A DNA stretch of 64,000 nucleotides from Thaumarchaeota archaeon CSP1-1 (GCA_001443365.1 LDXL01000008.1:78658-142657); one strand, 5' to 3'; counted from the first letter of the stretch, positions 51,681 through 60,132 are shown. Notes: a model not told the origin generated them from the letters alone. Translations and numbers: made by a program.

Positions 51681-52691
51681 TTATTCTGTAGAGTCAGGCC
51701 ACATCATTTTTCGCATCTTCTTGCCAACTTGTTCAATTTGATGGGATTCTAGCGCTTTCATATAACGATCAAAAGCATTTTTACCATTTTTTTTATAGTC
51801 ACTTAACCACTCTTCGTTAAAAGTACCATCCTTTATCTGACCCAAAACTTTTTTCATTTGTTCTTTATTTTCTTTGTTCATTACAACTGGTCCACGCGTA
51901 AGACCGCCATATCTTGCAGTTTCACTAACTCGTCTATACATTCCACCAATCCCATAGCGCTGAATCATATCTACAATTAATTTTAACTCGTGTAAAACTT
52001 CAAAGTAAACAATTTCTGGTTGATAACCAGCTTCGACAAGTGTTTCAAATGCATTAGTTATCATCGAAGCTGAACCACCACATAGATCAGCTTGTTCACC
52101 AAACCAATCTGTCTCAACTTCCTCTTTGAAAGTAGTTTGTATTACTCCTGCTCTTGTACTACCAATTGCTTTTGCAATTCCTAATGTTCTATCCCATGCA
52201 GTCTTTGTATAATCTTGATTGACAGCAACAATTGAAGGTGTTCCAAATCCATCAAGATATGTTTCTCTTACTTTGGAACCAGGTCCTTTTGGTGCCACCA
52301 TAATAACATCTACGTTACTTGGGGCTTCAATCCATTTCCAATGAATTGCCGCAGCATGAGAAAAAGAAAGTGCATTTCCTTCAGATAGATGTGGTCCAAT
52401 TTCTTCTTTGTAAATTTTGGCTTGAACCATATCAGGTATTAAGACATGAATGATATCTGCCGCTTGGCAGGCTTTTGCCACTGGCATTACTTTATGGCCA
52501 TCATCTTGGGCTTTTTTCCAGCTAGAGCCCCCTTCTTTTAATCCAACAATTACATTTAGACCAGAATCCTTCATGTTATTTGCTTGAGCATTACCTTGAA
52601 TTCCATACCCAATGACAGCAATAACCTGATTTTTGATAGGATCTAGGCTTACATCATCATCTTTCCAAGTTTTTACCATGCTAGCCATCAA
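51681..52691 (-). CDS. ilvC: Ketol-acid reductoisomerase
   Basis: Second step of branched-chain amino-acid synthesis, NADPH-dependent. GYGIQGNAQANNMKDSGLNV is the Rossmann loop; VGLKEGGSSWKKA is the cofactor-specificity loop; TDWFGEQADLCGG and VYFEVLHELKLIVDMI hold the metal-binding Glu/Asp residues of the knotted C-terminal domain. Class I length. The start could be 52691 or 52679 (MVKTWKDDD). Converges on mcmA2 with a 17-nt gap. ilvD is 45 kb away. Confidence 0.95.
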   Translation of the reverse strand: MMASMVKTWKDDDVSLDPIKNQVIAVIGYGIQGNAQANNMKDSGLNVIVGLKEGGSSWKKAQDDGHKVMPVAKACQAADIIHVLIPDMVQAKIYKEEIGPHLSEGNALSFSHAAAIHWKWIEAPSNVDVIMVAPKGPGSKVRETYLDGFGTPSIVAVNQDYTKTAWDRTLGIAKAIGSTRAGVIQTTFKEEVETDWFGEQADLCGGSASMITNAFETLVEAGYQPEIVYFEVLHELKLIVDMIQRYGIGGMYRRVSETARYGGLTRGPVVMNKENKEQMKKVLGQIKDGTFNEEWLSDYKKNGKNAFDRYMKALESHQIEQVGKKMRKMMWPDSTE

Positions 52692-52730
52692 ATTATTGCA
52701 AATTTAAAGTCTTTTGGCTTTGAAATGTCT

Positions 52731-52755
52731 GGAAAAAATTACAAACAATTTCTTA
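52731..52755 (+). repeat. Direct repeat, copy 1
   Basis: GGAAAAAATTACAAACAATT then TCTTA. A second copy, differing by one A, is at 52984-53007. The two flank the 54-aa gene at 52783-52947, about 250 nt apart. Confidence 0.5.
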
Positions 52756-52782
52756 ACTAATTTTACATCGATATTAACTCAG

Positions 52783-52947
52783 ATGGCTCGAGTTATCAAA
52801 GAAAACAAATTTCAAGAAAAAGTTACATTCATTTTAAATGATGTTGCTGAGGTTGTGCTCAATTGGAATTTAGGTCATATAACAAATGATGAAGCCATAA
52901 AAAAAATTAACAGTGCTTTTGCTAAACAGAATTTCTTTACTTCATAG
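52783..52947 (+). CDS. Small hypothetical protein, 54 aa
   Basis: Predicted as MARVIKENKFQEKVTFILND followed by a helical middle (VAEVVLNWNLGHITNDEAIK) and a basic end. ATG 52783 lies about 23 nt from CTAATTTTA, fitting a leaderless start; the frame is open upstream to 52714, but that part overlaps a repeat. It resembles small helical regulators or antitoxin-size proteins, though no family or toxin partner is seen. Direct repeats flank it. Confidence 0.45.
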   Translation: MARVIKENKFQEKVTFILNDVAEVVLNWNLGHITNDEAIKKINSAFAKQNFFTS

Positions 52948-52983
52948 TTTTTTTAATGAAGAAATTTACTAAGGCGCTGTTTG

Positions 52984-53007
52984 GGAAAAATTACAAACAA
53001 TTTCTTA
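52984..53007 (+). repeat. Direct repeat, copy 2
   Basis: GGAAAAATTACAAACAATTT then CTTA, one base shorter in its A-run than copy 1 at 52731-52755. It lies about 37 nt downstream of the stop of the 54-aa gene. Confidence 0.5.
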
Positions 53008-53117
53008 TGTATTTCGTGGTACATAATAATATTGAACGAGAATACGCTATTACCTAACATGCCTGGTAGTTGTGTTTCATTTGTAACTCGTTCTTTTTTA
53101 TTTTTACTTTGAATGGT

Positions 53118-53291
53118 TTATTTGAATCTGTTTCGAGTATTTGACTGGATGAGTATTTCAACTTCTTTTCTATGCTCAGGGCAATAAAGCTCTACTTTTT
53201 TACAAGCTGGACAATTTAGATACTTTCTATAATCAATTGATTCTATATCAAATTCTAGGTTTTCTACTCCATCCCACCATTTTTTTGCCAT
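53118..53291 (-). CDS. Small zinc-binding protein, 57 aa
   Basis: Begins MAKKWWDGVENLEFDIESID, then YLNCPACKKVELYCPEHRK with Cys 27, 30 and 37 and His 40, a C3H zinc site. A charged C-terminal helix follows. ATG 53291 is 25 nt from CTATAAAG (53320-53313), typical of leaderless genes here. It is 75 nt downstream of the 39-aa zinc protein on the same strand. No family recognised; nucleic-acid or partner binding is likely. Confidence 0.65.
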   Translation of the reverse strand: MAKKWWDGVENLEFDIESIDYRKYLNCPACKKVELYCPEHRKEVEILIQSNTRNRFK

Positions 53292-53365
53292 AATATGGCT
53301 GAAAAATTCATCCTTTATAGATCATTCTATCAAATTCTACTTTTCATTCAGAATAGATATTGGGA

Positions 53366-53485
53366 TCAGATGGATATGATCTTATTACAAGTCAAACATC
53401 TTACTTTGACATTTTTATTATCAAGGCGCTCAAATTTCTTAGATCCACAGCCAGGACAAATAGGACATGCCCTCAATCCTTTCAA
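53366..53485 (-). CDS. Tiny zinc-ribbon protein, 39 aa
   Basis: Two Cys pairs in RACPICPGCGSKKFERLDNK and KVRCLTCNKI (C7/C10/C13 and C30/C33) make a zinc ribbon, with basic residues between. The frame begins with TTG 53485 directly after the stop TAA of nadM (53486-53488), so the two genes touch with no gap and are probably one transcript. A stop precedes the TTG, so TTG or a further codon must be the start. Function unknown. Confidence 0.5.
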   Translation of the reverse strand: MKGLRACPICPGCGSKKFERLDNKNVKVRCLTCNKIISI

Positions 53486-54016
53486 TTAAAACTCCTGAGG
53501 TTTGGTATCAGTCTTCAATATTGTCTTAATTCTCTTTACACCATTAATATTTTTAATAAATTTAGAAACTGCAGAAGGAACAAGTTTTTCCCATTCTTTG
53601 TCATTTCCTATCATTTGTCTTATTTTTGTAGCATTGTACTGGGTTCTATCTAGGAATTTAGGAGAAACTACTTCGTATCCAAAATCTCCTAATAGCATTA
53701 TAACATAATCATTACCACTGTATACCTTATCAAAATGCGGCAGAGAAGATTTTAGATAGGATGCCCAGGTTGCTACATTGAATTGGTTTTCAACTGCAAT
53801 AATATAGCATCTGTCAAGATCTATATTATTTTCTTTTAATGTTTGATGAATCATTTCTATTCTTTCACCAGATGTAAAAGGATCTTTTTCAATGTAATTG
53901 AATTGCGATCCAGTCAGGGCAATTATTATTTCATCACATTCATTTAGAATTTGTTTAACTAGTTCTAAGTGACCTAAATGAAATGGTTGAAATCTTCCCA
54001 TCATTAAACCGCGCAT
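53486..54016 (-). CDS. nadM: Nicotinamide-nucleotide adenylyltransferase, archaeal type
   Basis: Joins NMN (or NaMN) to AMP from ATP to give NAD. The 176-residue archaeal NadM shows the nucleotidyltransferase motif MGRFQPFHLGH (HxGH), ALTGSQFNY, RIEMIHQTL and the C-terminal TRQIRQMI-type segment (NATKIRQMIG). This is the archaeal, not bacterial NadD, form. It stands with nadE at 60691 and nadK at 15301 as the NAD genes of the window. Confidence 0.95.
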   Translation of the reverse strand: MRGLMMGRFQPFHLGHLELVKQILNECDEIIIALTGSQFNYIEKDPFTSGERIEMIHQTLKENNIDLDRCYIIAVENQFNVATWASYLKSSLPHFDKVYSGNDYVIMLLGDFGYEVVSPKFLDRTQYNATKIRQMIGNDKEWEKLVPSAVSKFIKNINGVKRIKTILKTDTKPQEF

Positions 54017-54059
54017 ATCTTTAGATTAATTTTGATTTAATTAAATGTGTAAGTTCTGT

Positions 54060-54692
54060 TTAGGTATTGATAATCGTATATTTCAATACAGAATGACTAT
54101 CTATAGGACCTTGATCACATTTCATAATAAATCCGTGCAAGTCTTCAAGTAGTTTTATCTTTCCCGTTTTTTCATCTTGAAAGCTAAAATTAAATACATC
54201 TTGGTTAATGACTCCACAAACACTTTGTTCTACCATTTCACCATCATATTTTTGGTCAAGCGTAATTGCAATAACTGATTCTTTTTGAATACGGACATCT
54301 TCAATAAAGTAAATACTTCTGCTCTGATGTGGACACCAACCACTTAGAAATGCCTCCACCATATTCCTACTACTACAATCAATGTCAGTGACAGGATAGA
54401 GTTCAGTAGAGTAAATTTTTGCAGGGTTTTCAAGAGAATTTAATCTAGATTTTAGATCTTCAACTTCATCTTTGAGCTGAAAAATAATTGCCGCTGAATT
54501 GATTTCTGGAGTTAGTGAAGGCATTTTGTCTGGTATTAGTCCATATTTTAATTCCTGAAAGAAACTAAAAATCATATTCAAAGGATTTGATGAATTTTTA
54601 TCCTCATCGGCAAAAGCCAAAGTAATTGAGGTAACTGTTCCTACTGTCAAAGCAATTACTATTGCAAAGAGAATTCTTGATTTCTGCCCCAT
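54060..54692 (-). CDS. Secreted or membrane-anchored protein with short coiled coil, 210 aa
   Basis: A hydrophobic N-terminus (ILFAIVIALTVGTVTSITLAF, about 7-27) is a signal peptide or anchor. A short heptad stretch (QLKDEVEDLKSRLNSLENP) leads to a globular part with four Cys residues (DCSSRN, GWCPHQ, SVCGVI, MKCDQG), perhaps two disulfides. No family recognised. The rest is beta-rich. The gene is alone on the minus strand between nadM and the SelB-like gene. Confidence 0.68.
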   Translation of the reverse strand: MGQKSRILFAIVIALTVGTVTSITLAFADEDKNSSNPLNMIFSFFQELKYGLIPDKMPSLTPEINSAAIIFQLKDEVEDLKSRLNSLENPAKIYSTELYPVTDIDCSSRNMVEAFLSGWCPHQSRSIYFIEDVRIQKESVIAITLDQKYDGEMVEQSVCGVINQDVFNFSFQDEKTGKIKLLEDLHGFIMKCDQGPIDSHSVLKYTIINT

Positions 54693-54769
54693 TAAGGAAC
54701 AAAAGTCGTTATTTTACTAAAGGAGGAGGGAAAATTACTCTAGTAAAGAGTTCCAGATTGGTAAAAACC

Positions 54770-55690
54770 CTACAAAATCTTCCCACTGCCAAGGATTCTG
54801 ACAGTAGGAGATTCAGGTTTTAAAATAACACAGATTTCGTTTTTATCGCAGACAACAGGCTTGTCGAGTTGCAATGTAAAGGGTTTAATTGATTTGAATT
54901 TTGCAGCTTTGATTTGCATTCCAATACTTACAAGGCACATCTGGTTTTCTGATATTGTACTTTTGTAGAAAGGGTTTTGAGTAAAGTCAAGTTCTAGCTC
55001 AGACTGGATGTTTTGTGAATCATCTTGGCACAAATAATCTCCTCTATTTACATCATCGACTGTGATGCCTTTTACTGATAGTCCTACTCGTGCTGGAGAT
55101 GTTGCCTCGTCTACAGGATCATCGTGCATTTGAATTGATTTTATCATAACATCTGTTCCATTGGGAAATAATTTTAGATTATCGTATTGCATTACCTTTC
55201 CTTGAGTTACTTTTCCTAACACTACAGTACCAACTCCTTTGACATCAAAGCAATGATCAATTACAATTTTGGTTTTGCCTTCTTTTGTTATAGGTTCTAG
55301 TTTGTTAATTTCTTGTTTGATATCAGAAGATGAAACACGTTTGTAATGTTCTAAAACTGTACCTTTAATCATAGCAGACAATCTATTTTCATCCACTTCA
55401 TATGTATGGCTGATAATTCCTTCTTTTTTCTTTAACACATCTAGTGCGATTATTTGTTCTCCAGTAAACTTGTCCAATGAACCAACATAGAATATTACGT
55501 ATTCTGCTAGGTTAATTGCTTGAAATAATGGTTGTATTTTATCAGGAAATCCATTTGGCGTAATCCAGGTTCTAATTATATCAGATTCTTTTTTATCAAA
55601 TAAAGTCATATCTGTAGATGTTCCTTTTTTACCAAAATCATTGGCAATTGATTGTTCGCCTAATACTACAAAGTTAACAGACTTGATCAT
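54770..55690 (-). CDS. SelB/EF-Tu-like protein with degenerate GTPase domain
   Basis: 306 residues related to SelB and EF-Tu. The first 110 residues hold a decayed G-domain: the P-loop position is GEQSIANDFGKKGTS, not GHVDxGKT, and NKxD is missing. Residues from about 135, VIDHCFDVKGVGTVVLGKVT then LKLFPNGTDVMIKSIQMH and ARVGLSVKGITVDDVNRGDYL, are a clean EF-Tu domain-2 barrel, and a domain-3-like part ends it. Selenocysteine insertion is unlikely; it matches the archaeal SelB-like family I recall, with unknown function. Confidence 0.78.
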   Translation of the reverse strand: MIKSVNFVVLGEQSIANDFGKKGTSTDMTLFDKKESDIIRTWITPNGFPDKIQPLFQAINLAEYVIFYVGSLDKFTGEQIIALDVLKKKEGIISHTYEVDENRLSAMIKGTVLEHYKRVSSSDIKQEINKLEPITKEGKTKIVIDHCFDVKGVGTVVLGKVTQGKVMQYDNLKLFPNGTDVMIKSIQMHDDPVDEATSPARVGLSVKGITVDDVNRGDYLCQDDSQNIQSELELDFTQNPFYKSTISENQMCLVSIGMQIKAAKFKSIKPFTLQLDKPVVCDKNEICVILKPESPTVRILGSGKIL

Positions 55691-55742
55691 GTTTTTTATG
55701 TATTGATTGATTTCATTTTAAGCGTTGGTTTTATTCAATAGA

Positions 55743-56501
55743 TTATGGAAATGATTTCAACATAGTAACATAGCTTACAAACCTATGATTTTTTGGATAA
55801 ACTCTAATTTGAATAATTTTTGGTATTGTTTTACCTGTAATTCCAAGGTATCCTAAAGGGTTTTTTATTGAACCGTCTTTATGAGATTGTTTTAAAACTT
55901 CATCAATTGGACTGTAGTAATTTTTAACTCTATTTCGAACAATTTTTTGTAAGAGTTTTCCATATTTTTTAATTCCAAGAATATCACTCGGGAGTGATGA
56001 ACCAAAAAAATAAACGCTCTCCACAATACCTTGATTTTTAGAACTATATGCTAGTTTTTTGATTGCACTCAAAATGACTTCAGTGCCAAGTGAATGACCG
56101 ATTAATCTAATCTTTGTATTTGGATTTTTTTTCTTAAAATCAATTATGAATTTTGAAAGGTTGCATCCATTTTCTTTGGCGATTTTTTGACCAACATGAA
56201 GTGCCTTTAATGCAGATTTTTTCATGTGTGCGCCTTTGGTATTAGAGTCGTAACTATATCCTATAACTGGATGAATGTATTCTAATTGCTTTAGTCGTTT
56301 TTGTGCAATCATAAACTTTTGAATTGCACCTGCTTTATCATTGCGAAGTCCATGAATCATGATTACGATTTCCTTTTTTCCTGATAAGGTTTGAAAACTT
56401 TTTTTGGGGTAAAGATAATATGAATTGTTTTTGATTTTTTCCCCACTCGATAAATCATAATAACCTCTTGTAGAAATTCTTGGGATGTTTTTTGTTTTCA
56501 A
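55743..56501 (-). CDS. Alpha/beta-hydrolase-fold protein
   Basis: 252 residues. The hydrolase features are VIMIHGLRNDKAG (oxyanion-hole strand and turn) and RLIGHSLGTEV (GHSLG nucleophile elbow with Ser). A late Asp and His of the triad are less clear. The rest is basic, with many Lys. The substrate cannot be inferred; esterase or lipase-like activity is possible. It is 2 nt from the MetRS gene on the same strand, so co-transcription is likely. Confidence 0.78.
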   Translation of the reverse strand: MKTKNIPRISTRGYYDLSSGEKIKNNSYYLYPKKSFQTLSGKKEIVIMIHGLRNDKAGAIQKFMIAQKRLKQLEYIHPVIGYSYDSNTKGAHMKKSALKALHVGQKIAKENGCNLSKFIIDFKKKNPNTKIRLIGHSLGTEVILSAIKKLAYSSKNQGIVESVYFFGSSLPSDILGIKKYGKLLQKIVRNRVKNYYSPIDEVLKQSHKDGSIKNPLGYLGITGKTIPKIIQIRVYPKNHRFVSYVTMLKSFP

Positions 56502-56502
56502 C

Positions 56503-58152
56503 CTAGTTTTTATTTCCTAACTTTTTCTTATGTTTTTCAATATCAGATTCTTCTACCTTTACAAATAGTGGAGATGGAATTCCTAGAGTATGCCCATCTT
56601 TTATTGATAATTTAGACATTGAATCCCAACTTTGTTCTGAAACATTGCCTTCCATTCCCAATTGAATCCAGATTTTTTGAGCAGATTCAGGAATAAATGG
56701 GTATAGTGCTATGGCAATACTACGTACAGCGTTAGCTGAAAGATAAACACAGGTATTGGTTCCTTTTCCATTTTTCCAGGGTTCCTTATGTTGAAAATAT
56801 TGGTTAAAGTGAGCAGAAAATTCTAGAATTTTTTTCAGTGCTCGGTCCAAATGGTTTTGCTCCATCAAGATACTTACTTCTTGTGAAAAATTTTGGATCT
56901 TTTCTTGTGCATCTTTATCTAATTGATCAGTTTCTTCCACAGTTGGAATTTTACCACCAAAGCTCTTTTTTGTAAATCCTAATGCTCTGTTAACAAAGTT
57001 CCCTAAATTACCTATAAGTTCTGAATTAATTTTCGTAGCAAATTCATCCCAATCAAAATTAATATCATCTTGGGAATATGGATTGATGACGATTAGATAA
57101 AATCTCAAATAATCCGTAGGATAATATTTAAGAAATTCTTTTAGTCCAATATACCAGTTTCTGCTTTTTGAAATCTTTTTTGATTGTAATGTAAGATGCC
57201 CTCTAGTAGGAATATAATCAGGAAGTTTGTATTCTTCTCCAATCCCAATTCGCATTGCAGGCAAAAACAAATAGTGATGGTAAACAATGTCTTTGCCAAT
57301 AAAATGATAAACATCGGCTGAATTCCAGAACTCTTTACCATCAATTCCTTTATCATTAAGAAACTTCAAAGCAGATGAAATGTAAGCGAGATGATTATCA
57401 AACCAGCCATAAAATACCTGTCCTTGAGAACCAGGTATTGGAACGCCCCAAGAAATATCACGAGTAATATCCCAGTCTATTAATCCAGATTTTATCCAAT
57501 TTTGAACATATTTTTTTACATCTTTTTGAAGATAGGGCGCATTATCAAGATATTTGTTAAGTTGTTCTGAAAAATTTTTCAGCTTAAAAAAATAATGTTT
57601 GGTTTTTTCTTTTACAGGAGTTTGTCCGCAAATAGAACAGTGTGGGTTTTCAATTTCTTCTGGTACACGACCACATTTTTCACATAAATCTGAATATTGG
57701 TCTTCTGCTTTGCAATAGGGACAAGTTCCTATTACATAGCGGTCTGGAAGAAACTTTTTATCATTATTACAATAGAATTGGATGATTTCTGATTCATAAA
57801 TATGTCCTGCATCTTGCAATTTTTTGAAAACACTTTGAACAAAGGCAATATTTTCTTTTGAGCTGGTTTTGTAGAAAAGATCAAACGCAATGTTAAATGC
57901 AGAAAAATCCTCAAAATCACGTTTATTCCAGTAGGCAACATATTCTTCTGGACTCTTTCCTTCCTTCTCAGATTGAATAAGAATCGGTGTTCCATAGTCA
58001 TCTGATGCGCAAATATAATATGCCTCAACACCTTTTTGTCTAAGAAACCTAGTTGTAACGTCAGCGGGCAAATAGGTTGATGCAACGTGCCCTAAATGGA
58101 TCTCCCCATTGGAATATGGGAGAGCACTGGTAATGATTGCTTTATCCCTCAT
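56503..58152 (-). CDS. metG: Methionyl-tRNA synthetase
   Basis: Charges tRNA-Met. The 549 residues contain the class I HIGH variant (YSNGEIHLGHVAS, about 13-25), zinc-knuckle motifs (TCPYCKAEDQYSDLCEKCG with a second CSICGQTP), WDITRDISWGVP and the KMSKS variant KKISKSRNW (about 325). The C-terminal anticodon-binding helices follow; the tRNA-binding EMAP domain is absent. Its own TATA-like TTAATATTC lies about 20 nt before the start. Confidence 0.96.
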   Translation of the reverse strand: MRDKAIITSALPYSNGEIHLGHVASTYLPADVTTRFLRQKGVEAYYICASDDYGTPILIQSEKEGKSPEEYVAYWNKRDFEDFSAFNIAFDLFYKTSSKENIAFVQSVFKKLQDAGHIYESEIIQFYCNNDKKFLPDRYVIGTCPYCKAEDQYSDLCEKCGRVPEEIENPHCSICGQTPVKEKTKHYFFKLKNFSEQLNKYLDNAPYLQKDVKKYVQNWIKSGLIDWDITRDISWGVPIPGSQGQVFYGWFDNHLAYISSALKFLNDKGIDGKEFWNSADVYHFIGKDIVYHHYLFLPAMRIGIGEEYKLPDYIPTRGHLTLQSKKISKSRNWYIGLKEFLKYYPTDYLRFYLIVINPYSQDDINFDWDEFATKINSELIGNLGNFVNRALGFTKKSFGGKIPTVEETDQLDKDAQEKIQNFSQEVSILMEQNHLDRALKKILEFSAHFNQYFQHKEPWKNGKGTNTCVYLSANAVRSIAIALYPFIPESAQKIWIQLGMEGNVSEQSWDSMSKLSIKDGHTLGIPSPLFVKVEESDIEKHKKKLGNKN

Positions 58153-58200
58153 GATACTGCATTTCTGAATATTAACTAACTTAAGTATAACCTAAAGAGT

Positions 58201-58260
58201 GCTCCGTACTGAACGAGAATTGTTCAAAGGCACGAGCTTGAGAGTTATCAGTACGGAACC
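58201..58260 (-). ncRNA. Candidate 60-nt structured small RNA
   Basis: On the minus strand, GGTTCCGTACTGA (58260-58248) pairs with TCAGTACGGAGC (58212-58201) in a 12-bp stem with one G-T pair. Between them lie 35 nt with a GAAC/GTTC mini-hairpin. A TATA-like GTTTATTTAA (58290-58281) predicts a start at about 58259, the first base of the stem. It sits between S-adenosylhomocysteinase and metG, which has its own promoter. Length, GG start and promoter distance match the candidate at 6780-6838. Confidence 0.45.
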
Positions 58261-58354
58261 TTGTCTTGGATAAAAATTCATTAAATAAACTGTTTATGCA
58301 CTTGTTGATCTAGATTATCAGTTACGAGTTTTAGATAGAGATTAGCTGTTCCAT

Positions 58355-59596
58355 TTAGTTCCAACTATTCATATATCTGAGTTGCTCGTTTGTGAGCTTG
58401 TCTATTTTTACATTCATTGCATTTAATGCATCAAATGCAATTTGTCTGTCAATTTCTTTTGGAACTGGAATGACTTTATTTGCCATTTTTTTATGATTTT
58501 TGAGTATGTATAGAATTGAACCAAGTTGGTTTGAAAATGACTGAGCCATAACCTCTGCTGGATGGCCCTCTGCAGCAACTAGATTTGCAATTCGGCCTTT
58601 ACCAATAAGATAGAGCTTCTTCCCATTTTTTAGAGTACATTCATCTAGATTTGGGCGAATTTCTCTAACTGATTTTGATTTTTTAAGCAAAAAGTCAGCA
58701 TCGACTTCAACATCAAAGTGACCCACGTTTCCAACAATTGCACCATCTTTCATCTTCAATAGATGCTCTTTTCTAATTACACTAGTCATCCCAGTACAAG
58801 TTATGTAAATATCACCAATTTTTGCAGCTTCTGCCATAGGCATTACTTCATAGCCATCCATATGAGCCTCAAGTGCTTTTACTGGGTCTACTTCAGTAAC
58901 AATAACTTTTGAACCCATTCCATGTGAACGTGCTGCAACCCCTTTGCCTACCCAACCATATCCAACAACTACAACACGTTTTGAGGCAAACAGTAGATTC
59001 ATTGCTCTAAGATAACCGTCAATGGTACTCTGTCCAGTTCCATATCTATTATCAAACATGTGTTTGGTATCAGCATCATTAACTGAAATAACAGGATAAC
59101 GAAGTTTTCCTTGTTTTTCAACTGCTTTTATTCTATTAACACCTGCCGTAGTTTCTTCTGTAGCTCCTAAGATCTTCAATGATTGATTTTGTTTTCCAAA
59201 GTGAGCTTTGATGTTCAAATCAGAACCATCGTCGGTAAGAATTTGCGGTTTATGATTGAGAACTTGTTGAATACACCAATCATATTCTTTTGCTGTTTGA
59301 CCAGCCCATGCATACATGTGAATTCCTTGTGATGCTAAAAATGCGGCGACATCATCTTGTGTAGTCAATGGATTTCCTCCACAAGCAGCAACATTTGCGC
59401 CAAGCTCTTTTGCTCCCATTAACAAGACAGCGGTTTCTTTGGTAATATGCAAGCAAAATCCCAATGTTACTCCTTTAAGAGGTTTAGATTTTTTTAAACG
59501 ATTTAGTGTATTGTCTAGTATCTGCATGTGGCTTCTTGCCCACTCGTAGGAAAGTTTTCCCTGTTTTGCAAGTTTTGGATTCTTAATTTTACTCAA
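58355..59596 (-). CDS. ahcY: S-adenosylhomocysteine hydrolase
   Basis: Clears the product of methyltransferases, SAH, to adenosine and homocysteine, using bound NAD. The 413 residues include ACGGNPLTTQDDV, GVNRIKAVEKQGKLRYPVIS, VVGYGWVGKGVAARSHGMG (NAD loop), TCTGMTSVIRKEH and NVGHFDVEVD. The TTG at 59596 follows a TATA-like ATTTTATAG by about 25 nt and is probably the start. Its downstream neighbour on the strand is the candidate small RNA and metG, all touching methionine metabolism. Confidence 0.96.
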   Translation of the reverse strand: MSKIKNPKLAKQGKLSYEWARSHMQILDNTLNRLKKSKPLKGVTLGFCLHITKETAVLLMGAKELGANVAACGGNPLTTQDDVAAFLASQGIHMYAWAGQTAKEYDWCIQQVLNHKPQILTDDGSDLNIKAHFGKQNQSLKILGATEETTAGVNRIKAVEKQGKLRYPVISVNDADTKHMFDNRYGTGQSTIDGYLRAMNLLFASKRVVVVGYGWVGKGVAARSHGMGSKVIVTEVDPVKALEAHMDGYEVMPMAEAAKIGDIYITCTGMTSVIRKEHLLKMKDGAIVGNVGHFDVEVDADFLLKKSKSVREIRPNLDECTLKNGKKLYLIGKGRIANLVAAEGHPAEVMAQSFSNQLGSILYILKNHKKMANKVIPVPKEIDRQIAFDALNAMNVKIDKLTNEQLRYMNSWN

Positions 59597-59682
59597 TATT
59601 TCATCCCAGTTGATCCGTACTATAAAATTCTATCATAATATTATGAGAATCTAAATATGTGACAAGTTTAGTAAATTTTTAG

Positions 59683-59985
59683 ATGGCATGGAAAAAAATT
59701 GCTGAAAAAGATTCGATTGCAGTTGGAAAAGGAAGGGAGTTTAAGGTAGAAGATAAAAAAATTGCAATATTCAATCAGAATGGCTATCACGGTATCGATG
59801 CCATTTGCGTTCATCAGGATGGGCATATTGCTCCAGGTAAATTAGATGGAGATATTGTAGAATGCCCTCTCCACTTTTGGCATTATAACATCAAAACCGG
59901 TAAATTAGTGGACTATCTAAAAGACGTAACACTTCAGACATACAAAGTTGAAGCACGAAATGATGGAATCTACGTTGATGTTTAG
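59683..59985 (+). CDS. Rieske [2Fe-2S] ferredoxin-like protein
   Basis: 100 residues. The cluster ligands are C-x-H (ICVHQDGHIA) and C-x2-H (ECPLHFWHYN), the standard Rieske pattern. No membrane helix or oxygenase domain accompanies it, so it is a soluble electron carrier of the ferredoxin type seen with dioxygenases. ATG 59683 is about 25 nt from CTAAATATG. No partner oxygenase is nearby. Several such genes are known in thaumarchaea. Confidence 0.92.
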   Translation: MAWKKIAEKDSIAVGKGREFKVEDKKIAIFNQNGYHGIDAICVHQDGHIAPGKLDGDIVECPLHFWHYNIKTGKLVDYLKDVTLQTYKVEARNDGIYVDV

Positions 59986-60087
59986 AATTTGACATAACAT
60001 ATAGCTAAAAAAATTATGATTAAAGAAGAGCTAAATTAAGGATAAGGTTGGAATTAAGAATTTTCAGAGTTGTTTTGAAGGTTGAAC

Positions 60088-60120
60088 ATACAAATATTCT
60101 TAAGGGTTTTTGGATATATG
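60088..60120 (+). promoter_or_regulatory. Promoter of UspA paralogue B with the shared upstream element
   Basis: ACATACAAATATTCTTAAG (60088-60106) followed by a TATA-like GGATATATG (60112-60120). The same element precedes the paralogue at 14915, but the palindrome here is incomplete (ATTCTTAAG then GG). ATG 60133 follows. Confidence 0.5.
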
Positions 60121-60132
60121 TAATTTATACAA

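Noticed and set aside
52714..52782. Upstream extension of the 54-aa gene
   Set aside because: It would put the direct repeat inside the protein; the TATA spacing favours ATG 52783.
59609..59627. CCGTACTATA shared with 6759-6768
   Set aside because: A ten-base match near two promoters is intriguing, but it is short and in different positions relative to the starts, so I treat it as chance.
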